A stretch of 64,000 bases of DNA, from positions 124,001 to 188,000 of the forward strand of contig JALLLS010000054.1 in assembly GCA_025094145.1 (NCBI GenBank). The letters are read 5' to 3'. Under the pieces are notes generated by a model that ran no database searches, was not told the origin of the DNA, and saw nothing but the letters and a program-made list of their open reading frames with translations. Below, in pieces: positions 9,839 to 21,100 of this stretch. The translations under genes were made by a program, and so were the position numbers. Numbering within the stretch: the stretch's first letter is position 1; each line of letters begins with the position of its first letter. This stretch comes from Spinellus fusiger. Taxonomy: Eukaryota; Mucoromycota; Mucoromycetes; Mucorales; Phycomycetaceae.

Positions 9839-11223
9839 TTACTGCTGTTGCAGGTAGTGGTGGGGCACACGTCCCTCAGCAATCAACCGCCGACGCTCTT
9901 CTTCCACTGAGTTCAAGTAAAAGTCAGTTCTGTCCCGGTAGAGAATGTAGTGCTGAGTGATAAACACCAGATCAAAGGCCATGGCTACAAATCCTAGTCC
10001 ACTAAAAGAGGGTGTGGATGAGAGAGCCAATAGGATCATTGCTTACAACTTCACAGGGTCCTAAGCAGAACCATCCAGTGAGTGAATAAGCGAGTCACAC
10101 CTATGAATGAAAAGAGAGGAGCTTACCCCGGATACGCCGCTCCAATCACCACTCAAAAAGGCATCAAGGAGCAGCTGACTTATCGAAAGAGCACCTCCTG
10201 TATAGTCCTTTACAGTCCACGGACACGGAGGGAGCATAAGGAAGACGAATCAACAGCAGTCCGGTTTATTGTTTGTTATGGCATTGCACTCTCCTCCTCT
10301 TTTAACTCCTCTTTTAACTCCTTCTCTTTTAACTCATCTTACCAATAGAATGGTGTGGATACTCCATCCCACTGTCGACTTGCGCTGATAATTAATCCAT
10401 GCCTAATACCACAGTCACATTATGCCGACGTCTTTTCTGTGCTTACTTGTGGTAGGTACTTGATAAAACTAATGCTCAGCTTCACAAAACTCAAGTAGTA
10501 CAAGACATCAATCCACAGTGCATGGCCCATCTCCACTGCCACTACTGCCACGAGTGTACCTGCCACTGCCACTGCTATCAGACCCACTGCCACACTAGAC
10601 ACCCTTTGAATGGATTCTTTCTGTCCAATTCAGATGAGTCCTTGTCTTCTCCTAATAAGTGTACCTTGTAGATACATGTCTGGTACAGTGTCACGACTGA
10701 AATGATAAATGCATGCACAGCAAACATCACATCATTGGCACGCACAAGATTACCACTGGTATGGTGTCTCTGCTTATCTAATACACAGTTACACTCTTCT
10801 CCCTTTTGTGGAGTGGCTCACATTGTTCCTGGATGACTGTGCTAAAGAAGAAGAAGAGATTGAAGATCTAGCGCTTGTTTAGCCAGGTGGAAAAAGAGAT
10901 TGGCTACATGAGAGAGAACAAGACTTACAGAATAGCACAGAAATCCTAGTACATTGTAATATAGAAAGTCCATCGAGAGACCCTGCACACTGAACAGGGT
11001 CAACCAGAAGCACCTTGCCACTTGCTACTCATAAAGTTACCTCTTCCGCCTCCAGTTGAGAATGGCCTGGGGATAGAAGCTCACAGACCATGCCAGGAAG
11101 TATCCCTGTATTCAATGGGTAAGTCACTTTTTGCACCAAAACACCAGGACTCACCCAGCCAATCACATTGGATAGAATAAACCAGGAAGAAGAAGGTATC
11201 TGCAGTATGACCAAGGGTGCCAT
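9839..11223 (-). CDS. CTNS: Cystinosin-type lysosomal/vacuolar cystine transporter (PQ-loop family)
   Basis: Predicted proton-coupled export of cystine from the vacuole/lysosome. Ten small exons join in frame to 281 aa: 11223-11155, 11105-11041, 10989-10929, 10867-10822, 10777-10665, 10620-10447, 10402-10343, 10207-10127, 10060-10047 and 10001-9839. The order follows human cystinosin closely: LSNVIGW|GYFLAWSVSFYPQ (first PQ motif), NWRRKS|VQGLSMDFL, then ANDVMFAVHAF, FIKYLPQ|AWINYQRKSTVGWSI (second PQ motif) and GLGFVAMAFDLVFITQHYILY. About seven membrane helices are expected. The long luminal N-terminus of the human protein is absent. Exon 9 is a 14-nt micro-exon. The gene is divergent from the aminodeoxychorismate lyase gene, with only 142 bp between start codons. 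Confidence 0.9.
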
Positions 11224-11225
11224 TC

Positions 11226-11307
11226 AAAAGAGAAAGAAGAAGAAGAAAAAGAAGAAAAAAAGAAGAAAGAAAGAAAGAAAGAAAAAGAAAAAGAAAAAGA
11301 AAAAAGA
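11226..11307. repeat. Purine (AAG/AAAG) tract in a shared divergent promoter
   Basis: A run of about 80 bp of A and G on the plus strand lies between the divergent start codons of the cystinosin and aminodeoxychorismate lyase genes. It probably forms part of their common upstream region. Confidence 0.7.
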
Positions 11308-11365
11308 GAGAGACGTCAGCATCAACATCAAATCCTTTGTTTGCTTCTTACTACTGCTCATTACA

Positions 11366-12366
11366 ATGACAGATGAGTTTTGTTTGTTAGAAACACTCCT
11401 ATATGAGCCACACCAAGGCAAGAAGCAGTCCTTTTGTTGTTGAACCGAAACCTAACCTACATCCTCCTCTTTTATCTATAGGCTTCTATCTACTGGAACG
11501 TCATTTGGCTCGACTCCTAGCAGCAGTAGTGTCTATGCGGTCATTGGGGTATCTGTTTACGCCTACTACAGCAGACACAGTGACAGCAGCCCTGGAAGCG
11601 TCTGTTCAGGGCACAGAAGGAGGACTAAGAGTAAGATAGTTCTACTCTAGAGCAAGATAGTTCTACTCTAGAGCACGAAGAATAGGTACGCCTGCTGTTG
11701 GATCGACAAGGACAACTCCACATCACCCACACACCCTACACATCACTGCCTACTATGTCATGGAAGGGTCTCGACACCCTTGTCACAGAGGCACCTGTAT
11801 GGACTGTCGTGCTGGATTCCCAAGGACAGTGCCTTGAGGATCCCTTTGTACAGCACAAGACAACCCATCGGTCTGTGTATGACAAGGCACGGCATCGGAT
11901 GGGATGTTGTTGGGAAGAGAACCAGGCACCTTCCGATGTCGTACTTTGGAATACACAAGGACAGGTGACAGAAACAAGTATTGCTAATATTGCCGTGGGT
12001 CAGCGTCATGGCCATGGATGGGTGTGGATGACACCTGCCCGTGAGTGTGGTAAGTAGGAGCCAATCACAAGCACACCCTTATCCACAGAAACAGGATTGC
12101 TTCCTGGTGTGTTTCGGGAGTATTTGTTAGAGAGCTATCAGATAGTACCAGGGATCATCACTAAAGAAGCCCTTGTGGAAGCCCATTGGGTAAGCCTCAC
12201 TCTATTTTTGTTGTTATTGCTGTGAGGAGGAAAATGAGACGCACGGAGCTCACTGTTTATTTAGAGAGGAGACCCTATTGTCTGTTTCAATTCAGTGCGA
12301 ATGGCCTACCGAGTGGCTCTACAGCTGCCAAAAGAACAGGGACCAGGAGGCACAAGGAGTCTGTGA
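11366..12366 (+). CDS. ABZ2: 4-amino-4-deoxychorismate lyase (class IV PLP enzyme)
   Basis: Converts 4-amino-4-deoxychorismate to p-aminobenzoate and pyruvate for folate synthesis. Five exons, 11366-11417, 11482-11630, 11686-12049, 12095-12189 and 12265-12366, give 253 aa. The start MTDEFCLLETLLYEPHQ leads into GFYLLERHLARL, a hallmark of the family. GLRVRLLLDRQG follows, then QHKTTHRSVYDKAR, whose Lys is the likely PLP-binding residue, then ETSIANIAV, TPARECGLLPGVFREYLLE and the terminal CFNSVR motif. Intron 1 uses a GC donor (CAAG|GCAAGA); no GT donor keeps the frame. Intron 2 contains a tandem duplication of about 23 bp. Branched-chain or D-amino-acid aminotransferases of class IV are alternatives, but the GLLPGV and HKTT patterns favour the lyase. 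Confidence 0.85.
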
Positions 12367-13153
12367 AATGTATCTTAATGCAGGACACAGGTAGCATGGT
12401 AACGGAGAGAGAATTGTCTGTTGCTATGGGAACAGAGTGAATAAAATGAACAGGTGAATACAATCACTGTAAAACATTTCCCTTTTTCTTTTTTTTCTTT
12501 CTTTTTTTTGGGTATGTCTATCCTTATTTGTCTAAATGGGTTGATATTGTCCTTAATTGGTACTTGTTTTAGGTGATTCATGAGTGCATAGTGGGATACA
12601 GATAAGGTTACCCTGTATGACATGACACAAGGGTAGCACACACATAAACACATATACACAGAAGTTCCTATATTCAACAAGTGTACAGTTTTATTGTATT
12701 CCTAGTATAAACATGTTCATAGTATAAACACGTTCATAGTATAGACATATGCTTAGTATAATTACATGCTTAGTATATACACTTATATTTCTAGTGTCTA
12801 CTCTAATGGAATTCCCCCGTTCTACTGATAGCATTGAAAATATGACGTCTTTGGCTGTGGTGCTGTATTCCAAGGCCACTGACCTGGTCACACACTGAGC
12901 GGAGGAAGAGATCCCGTCCATAGAAAGCCAAGACAAGACAAAGCAAGACAAGGGAAGACCGTACTACTTTTCATTTGAATGAGGGTCGTAAACAAGTACC
13001 TAACTGGGATTTGTTTTCGATTTGTTATTCTTCCTCAGTAGTCATAGGTGGCTTGCCATCTGCCTCTGTAGCCCCATTAGAAAGAACGTGGAGGAGTTTT
13101 TCTTTCTCTTTTTCTTTCTCTTTATTTTCTTTCCCTTTTTCTTCATTTATACA
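12367..13153. other. Intergenic with degenerate short repeats and a CT-rich leader
   Basis: Between the lyase and ATG15. It holds a degenerate tandem array of a CATAGTATAAACATG-like unit near 12702-12785 and a TTTCTTTCTC-rich tract at about 13098-13145 immediately before the ATG15 start, likely its promoter or leader. A short open frame on the minus strand (12951-12691) shows no recognisable features and was not called. Confidence 0.6.
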
Positions 13154-14942
13154 ATGAGGCAGTGGCTATTAGCAGAATGCATTGTTTTGGCCTTTACATT
13201 AGGGGAGACCCTCTCCATACAGCCATTACAACAACAGCCACTACAGCAGCCCTTTTCTGCGCCCCACACAGTGAACCTCCTTTCTCCCCAAACATTTTCA
13301 CTAAAGACAATTTATCACCATGCATCCGCCCATGGCCCGATTCCCGGTCTGTTTCGACGTCTTGCTATAGACAGAGACAGTATCCAGTCTTTCAAGGCAT
13401 CAGAGTCTAACTATCCAATGACACCTGTCTTGGGCCAGCACCTGAAACCCTCCTCCAGGGACATTGAACAGCTCAATAGTATGCCCCACCGTGGACAGAG
13501 AATACGCATGCATTCGGATGTAACCATGGAGCCTATTTTGGAGGCCCATCCAGATGTCACTGATCGTGCGTCTGTGACTAGTCTAGCAATGATGACATTT
13601 AATGCTTATTTGGATGCTGTGAATGATACCACAGATTGGTATGATATTGGTGCTCCATGGCAGCTGGTAAAACTAGTACTGTAGCACATGTCTGCCTGTC
13701 GTTGTGTATTTTAATGAATGGATTGCGGATGGATAGAACTCTTCTTTTGGATGGCAATCGGATGGTATTCGAGGCCATGTGTATGCCAACCATGATGATT
13801 CTTTGCTGGTCATTAGTATCAAAGGCACGAGTGCTGGTCTTTTTACAGGAGGACCCACAGGAGACAAGGATAAAATCAATGTAAGTCCTTTCATTTGCCC
13901 TTTTTTATTTTATATTTATACATTTATACATTTTAATCTAAATCCCGTTATTACTATCACTATGCACATGTAGGATAATATGCTCTTTTCCTGCTGCTGT
14001 GCTCGTGTGAGTCGTGTATGGCGGTCTGTCTGCAATTGCTACAGGGACAATGACTACGTATGCGAGAGTGATTGTCTGGAAAACAACATCAAGCACAGCG
14101 AGCTCTATTATGACAATGCAGTGGTAAATTGCAATAGGCTAATAAAGTGTAGGATGTGTCTCACCCCATACAATATAAGAAACTCTACCATGCTGTCACT
14201 AAAGAGTATCCAAACGCGACTATTTGGCTCACAGGCCATTCTTTGGGAGGTGCCATTGCCAGTATGGTAGGACAGACATATGGTGTTCCTACAGTGACCT
14301 TTGAAATTCCCGGTGATTTGCTGGCCTCTCACCGCCTCCATCTTCCTCGTCTTCCTTTGCATTTGACGCCATTGTGGCATTTTGGACATACAGCAGATCC
14401 TATTTTTGTGGGTGTATGCACTGTAAGTTGTTTATTATTATTATTATTATTTTTATAGGGATAGTGATAGTGATAGCGTTATATGAAAGAGAGAGAGAGA
14501 AGAAGAAGAAAAAAGGGAGAATCAGATCCATGCTAACATAACAACGACAACAACAACAAAAAAGGGTCCAGTGAGCTCCTGCTGGTATGGAGGATTTGCC
14601 ATGGAGACACGTTGCCATACAGGCAGAGTAAGTCGTAGTTGCACTCGCCCTCATAGAATAGCAGTCACTTATCCATCCACGCACGATTAGGTGTGTACTT
14701 GGGATACAGTGAAGGATCACAATTGGCGAGTGGATATCCGCACCCACCGTGTCGGCGATGTCATTGAGGGAATATTGAAGAACCCCGACCAATTCCCCAT
14801 GCCAGTTTGTGTAGCTGAGAAGGAAGACTGTCAGGATTGCGGTCTATGGCAATTCTTTGATAATCGGGATCTTTTACTAGGACAGTCTGTCTCTGCTAAC
14901 ATCAGTGCTTCAGGGACTCACCCTAGAACCTGTCAACAATAA
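13154..14942 (+). CDS. ATG15: Autophagic (phospho)lipase Atg15
   Basis: Vacuolar class-3 lipase that disrupts autophagic and multivesicular-body membranes. Six exons, 13154-13666, 13737-13880, 13974-14123, 14180-14422, 14565-14627 and 14691-14942, give 454 aa. The N-terminal MRQWLLAECIVLAFTLGE is a signal anchor that would put the enzyme in the ER/MVB lumen. Family signatures follow in order: FGWQSDGIRGHVYANHDD, SIKGTSAGLFTGGPTGDKDK, NMLFSCCCARVSRVW, TIWLTGHSLGGAIASM (catalytic Ser in GHSLG), GGFAMETRCHTGR|VCTWDT and WRVDIRTHRVGDVI, which contains the conserved His region. The Cys-rich segment after LFSCCC is typical. The acceptor of intron 4 is AAG within an A-rich stretch and is the weakest junction, but the conserved residues support it. 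Confidence 0.92.
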
Positions 14943-15052
14943 AGAAAGTGTCCTAAAGCAAGTCACATCTTTCTTGATTCTTTCTTGATTGGTCTTCTAT
15001 CTAACGTGTACTACTTGGGTTTATTTCATTTTATTTATTTCTTCTTCTTCTC

Positions 15053-17625
15053 ATGGCAACTGCTTTTCATACACCCATAGCCACTGATGAGCCGTCGCAT
15101 AGAGAAAGAGACGTCTCTGAAGATGATTCTTCTGACGACGGGTTCTCATTGTGCGAGTATGACTTGGATGTGGTTGATGATGCACTGCTGAATCCAGAAA
15201 GCAATGTCTTCAAAGACCATTTTGGCTTTAGTATTCATGTCAAAACAGACGACGAAGACTCAAGTGATTCTGAAGAAGAGAATGAAGAACAAGAGCCCAA
15301 TACTACTGCTGCTACTGCTACTGCTACTACTGCTACTAAAGGACCCACTCCACTTCCTCACTCTTCTTTACCTCAGAAAGTAGCTTCTCCTTCCTCCAGT
15401 GATGATGATACTACCTCCATCGACACTGACATGACAACCCCTACACTATCAAAGAACCATACTCCTATAGATTCCTTCGAGAAACCCACAGTACAGGATC
15501 AAGGGGACTCTCATTTAAACACAGACACCTCTTTCTCTTCTCCCCAGGCTGCTTTGACGGACACCATGGCCCTAGGAAAACCCGGTCTGTATAGACTAGA
15601 CACACAACAGCCCATGCAGTACCATAACAAAAAGAATAGCATCCACTCCCAAGTCTCTCCAAGATCACTCGCCCACACTGCTTATCCTATAAGAAGATCA
15701 GAAGAAAGATCCCACCAACGCACTAAAAGTAACACCAGCAGCAACTCCTTCCCTGCTTTTCCCTTTAAACTTCCAGGATCGCCTGTGTCTTCCATCTTCT
15801 CCAACCGTTCTTCCATCATCAGCAATGCCACCATGCCAATCGAGAGACCCTCACAGGCGTATAGAGAAAGACAGAGCAAACGCATGTCAGATATCAGCAA
15901 GAACCCCCAACAGAGCATGTCCATGAGTTTCCAACATGTCAATGTGCCTCCTCCTGTCAATAGCTACTATGAGATGCTCCTCTCTAGATTCGGAAGATCG
16001 TCTCAAGAGAGTCAACACAGAGACTCAGCACGACACATGGCAATAAAGGAAGAAGCCATGCATGCACTGGAGTTGGCCCAAGTAGGCTCTTCTGAGAAGT
16101 GTGATTGGGGTAATGGGACAATGGGCTACTTCTACAATAACTAACGGAACTCACTCATTGCCTGTGGATAGATTTCTGGTGTCGTATGATTTCAGATACG
16201 GACAAGGTACTCAAAACAGAGAAGCCTCTATTGAAGAAGAGCATTGCACAAGGCATACCAGCTTCTTTGCGTGGTTATGTGTGGAAAATGACTAGTAAAT
16301 CACACAATAACAATGGAGACTTGGAGTCTGAATATAAAGAACTCTTGAGACGTACAAGTCCTCATGAAAAGATCATTGAAAGAGATCTCCCGCGGTCTTT
16401 TCCTTGGTCTAATTTCTTTGACGAGAAGAGCAGTGCACAACAACAACATAGTCTTATGAATGTGATCAAGGCCTACAGTCTGTTTGATCAACAAGTAGGC
16501 TATTGTCCAGAACTAGCTTATGTTATAGCCTGTCTTTTACTTCATGTAAGTTGGAGGGATATAGATAGATTACTCTTTATTTCTATAGGGCTAAAGGGCA
16601 ATAACACTCTATGCACTAGATGTCAGAAGAATCTACTTTCTCTGTATTGGTCAGACTCATGGGTCAGTATGGTCTTCGAGGTCATTTCACACCTTATAAG
16701 GAGGGATTGTATGAACATATGTACCAGTTGGACAATATACTACAGCAAAAATTCCCAGAAGTGCATCGACACATTGAGACACAAGGTGTCAATCACAGCA
16801 GCTATGCTGCCCAGTGGCTATCCACCATGTTTGCTTACCGATGTTCATTACCACTGGCTGTGGCTGTACTTGATCTTTTGTTTGTAGAGGGAATCCAGGC
16901 CTTGTTGCAGTTTTCACTTGCTTTAATTGATCGTAATCAGGCAACTATTCTATCTCTTTCTTCTGAAGCATTGACCGAGTTTCTTGTGAATGGCATCTTC
17001 CAAGTGTATGGAGTAAGTACAATGTTCTCTTGTTCTCTTGGTGGTCTATTTAAAAGAAAAAGAAAATTAACAGGCTGTGGTTTAGGATTATAGGCAGTTG
17101 TTTATAGAAGATGCTTCTGCCATTGAGATCTCTCCTCGTTTGCTACTGCGTCTTTCAAAGCAATATGCTGTGGATGCTGTCCGTGAAGCAAGACTCCACT
17201 CACAAGAAGAACATATGCAGCGTCTGAACAGTGAATTATCAGAACATGTTCGTAAGCTAGAAGAATCCTACACGTCCTTGGAAATGGAACACCAAGAAGT
17301 GACTCGACATGCCATCGAGACAAAGATGGCAATGGCAGGCATGGATAACCAGGAACAAGAGTTGAGGCGTATGATAGCACAACTCAAGTCTGATTCTGAG
17401 GCTCAAATTAAAAAGATCACTGAGGAGTATGATGCCAAAACCAGAGCATTACAGGAAGACAAGGAGTTACTTTATAGTTCAAACCATACGCTTAAGAATC
17501 AGTTGGAGGAAGTTGAGTCTGCTCTTATCTCTCTCAAGATGGAGTATGCAGAGAGAGAGAGCGAATATCAAGTAACACGACGAAACCTACATACAGCACA
17601 GAAAAAGAATGGAACTGTATCTTGA
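15053..17625 (+). CDS. TBC-domain Rab GTPase-activating protein, Gyp5/Gyl1 (EVI5)-like
   Basis: Predicted GAP for Rab GTPases in ER-Golgi or exocytic traffic. Four exons, 15053-16109, 16172-16545, 16620-17012 and 17098-17625, give 783 aa. Residues 1-330 are acidic and Ser/Thr-rich low-complexity sequence. The TBC domain begins at CDWDFWCRMISDTDKV near residue 350, continues through GIPASLRGYVWKM (Arg-finger motif region), GYCPELAYVIACLLLH, MSEESTFSVLVRLM and AQWLSTMFAYRCSLPLA (Gln-finger region), and ends near 640. The last roughly 150 residues form a long coiled coil. This order, disordered acidic N-terminus then TBC then coiled coil, matches yeast Gyp5 and animal EVI5. The exon 1/exon 2 junction splits the aspartate of CDWDFW. 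Confidence 0.87.
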
Positions 17626-18178
17626 GATGTCAAGGTGTATGTCTTTCTATGAGTGATGAAGCTCTTTATTTATTTCTCTCTTTTATTTCTCTCTTTTATT
17701 TCTCTCTTTCTCTCTCTCTCTCTCTCTTGTTTCTTTATGTATATATGTATCTCCTTCTTTCTCCCTGTTCCGCTGTGTATGTGTCTTGTAGGCCTTAGTT
17801 TCACGGCAAATCCTTATTCACTCTCTCACTTTTTATTTTCATTTTCATTTTTCTCTCTCATCATAGCAGTACGTTACTGACAAATGCTATGGATTCTCTA
17901 ATAAAATAAAATAAAATAGACATATAAACTTATTATCTTCATGTTGCCTTAACATCTCTCATTGAATACTGCTTCAGATCCTTAGTATTCTTATTTATCA
18001 ATCGCTATCTATCATTTTACAAGGTATATGAATGACAAACAAATTTAATACTTTAACATATACTACTATAAAAACAAAACAAAAAGACGAAATAACATTA
18101 CAAGATAACATTAAACTGCTTTGCAATATAAAAAATAAACAATAAACAATAAAGATAAAGATAATACTTTTTCTATCA
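17626..18178. other. Intergenic between convergent 3' ends
   Basis: The 3' flanks of the RabGAP (+) and the histidine kinase (-). A pyrimidine-rich (TCTCT)n stretch lies near 17675-17730, and AATAAA-like words occur near 17902 and 18130-18155. No gene is visible. Confidence 0.65.
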
Positions 18179-21100
18179 TTATTTCTTTCCCTTGTCCAGC
18201 ACTAGATGAGCTGACTGAGGAGCAAACTTCTTGATAGCCGAAATTAAGTCAGGGAATCTAAGTGGTTTGGTCACATATTCATCCATGCCTGCCTGGAGAC
18301 ACTTTTCGCGATCACCAATCATAGCATGTGCTGTCAATGCAATAATAGGGATATGGCTATCAGACCCAGAATTGCTCTCAATCTTTCGAATAGTTTGAGT
18401 CGCTTCAAATCCGCCCATGATAGGCATCTGGACATCCATAAGAATCAAATCAAAAGTTTGTGATTCAAAGGCTTCCACAGCTAATTTTCCGTTGGCTACA
18501 ATCTTGACATTGTGTCCAAACTTCTCTAGTATGCGAACAGCCAACTTTTGGTTCACAATGTTATCTTCTGCAAGTAAGATCTCAAGAGGTACTGTCTTGG
18601 AAGCATCGTTTGGTAAGGCAGCATGACTTTCAAGAGCAGGGAGCAAGGCGTCGGCCAAGTCTGGAGTGTTCTTGGGGGAGTTAATATAGGCGGTAATGCC
18701 AAGATCAATGCATAGCTTCATATTGAGCAGATGGATTTCAGGAGCAATGAGAACAAGAGGTGTATATCTTAAATGCACAATCTCTCGAATCTTTTCAGCG
18801 TGTGACATTTTATCTACAATCACCGTATCAAAAAAGGGTGCGTGCTTGCTACGGTTGGCATTCGCATTCGCAACAGTCGTGGCTTCTTCAATACAGGACA
18901 CTTGGAAAGGCTTGAGTCCAAGCTCAGTGATCTTTCCCATAATGTTGGTTTGGTCTTTCATACTATCCAAGAACAGTATACGTCTTCCTCTGAATCTTGC
19001 CATCTTCTTTTCTACTTCACTCTCATGCATTTGGACTCGCTTGAGATTCATTGTAAAGTAGAACTGTGAACCCCGTCTGTACATAGACTCTACCCATAGA
19101 TCTCCACCCATAAGCTGTACTAGATGTTTTGATATAGAAAGACCTAGACCTGTACCACCATATTCACGACTAATAAACAATACATATGTTAGCTAATAGT
19201 AATTTTCGTCTATGACTATAGATAACTCACGTAGTACTACCATCAGCTTGACAGAATGTATCAAAGATGACATGGAGCTTGTCTTCTTGTATACCAATAC
19301 CAGTGTCACTCACACAGAGTTGCAATATAACATGATCTCCTTGTGTTTCAATTACCCGTGTACGTAGCACCACTTCACCTTGGGTAGTGAACTTCACTGC
19401 ATTGCCCACAAGATTGGTAATGACTTGGCGAAGTCTCAAGGGATCTCCAATAAGCTGATCAGGAATAGAACTCTCCATGTTATAAATCAAATCAAGTTTC
19501 TTTTGATTGGCCTTGACGGCTAGTGTTTTCAATACACTAAAGACAGCAGAACGGAGAGAGAATGGAATGGCTTCAATTGTCATACGACCTGCTTCAATCT
19601 TGGAAATATCCAAAATATCATCAATAATTGTCAATAAACTATTAGCAAGACTCGATACAATCATAAGATTCTCGCGCTGTTGGCGAGTCAATTCTGTCTC
19701 CAGAGTCAAGGAAGTCATGCCAATGATGCCGTTCATAGGTGTTCTGATTTCATGACTCATGTTGGCCAAAAATTCACTCTTTGATCGGTTAGCGAGTTCA
19801 GCAGCATCTCTGGCCAGTCGATTCTTTTGAATGGCATCACGTAAAGAGCCCACCATTTGATTAATTTTTGTCTTTAAAGAGTCCATCTCTCCAGATGCCT
19901 CAACAGTAATCAGTCGAGAAAAGTCATTTTCAGTAGCAGCTGCACTAATCTGAGCAAAGGCACGCACTTGCGTTGTTAAATTGGAGGCCATGGTATTGAC
20001 ATTGCTCGTAATCTCACGCCAAGCACCTTCAATGTCCATGACTTGTGCCTGAACACCCAACTTTCCTTCTGTACCGACTTCTCTTGCTACACGAGTCACC
20101 TCTGATGCAAACGAACTGAGCTGGTCCACCATTGTATTGATTGTATTCTTTAGTTCTGCGATTTCACCATGCACCTCAACTTCAATTTGTTTCGAAAGAT
20201 CACCCTGTGCTACTGCCTTGCACACTGCAGCAATGGCTCTTAGTTGGTCCGTTAGATTGCTAGCCATAAGATTTACATTGTCGGTTAAATCTTTCCAGGT
20301 ACCATCCACACCAATGATAGTTGCTTGTCCACCTAGCATGCCCTCTGTGCCGACTTCTCTTGCCACTCGGGTCACTTCTGCAGCAAATACTCTTAATTGA
20401 TCCACCATGTCATTGACAGTGTTTTTTAGATCCAAAATTTCACCGCGTGTTTCTACATCAATCTTCTTGGAGAGATCACCATCGGCCACTGCTTTAGTCA
20501 CCTGTGCAATAGAACGCACCTGGGTGGTTAGGTTGGCAGCCATAGTATTCACATTGTCTGTCAGATTCATCCAAGTACCAGCAACACCTTGAACCATAGC
20601 CTGTCCGCCGAGTTTTCCTTCTGTGCCTACTTCTCTAGCTACACGGGTCACTTCAGAAGCAAAAACACGCAATTGATCCACCATGGAATTGACAGTAACT
20701 TTTAGGTCGAGAATTTCACCTCTAGTTTCAACATGAATCTTTTTTGATAGATCTCCAAGAGCCACAGCCTTGGTTACTTCTGCAATAGATCGAACCTGCG
20801 TTGTTAAGTTGGCAGCCATCTGGTTCACATTATCTGTAAGATCCAGCCAGGTACCAGCGACACCCTCAACCATAGCTTGTCCACCTAGCTTGCCTTCTGT
20901 GCCTACTTCCTTGGACACACGAGTAACCTCAGAAGCAAATACACGCAGTTGATCCACCATGTTATTCACAATATTCTTAAGGTCAAGAATCTCTCCACCA
21001 CTCTCTACTTCAATCTTCTTGGACAAATCTCCAAGAGCCACAGCCTTGGTCACCTCAGCAATAGAACGCACTTGGCTGGTAAGATTGGCAGCCATCTGGT

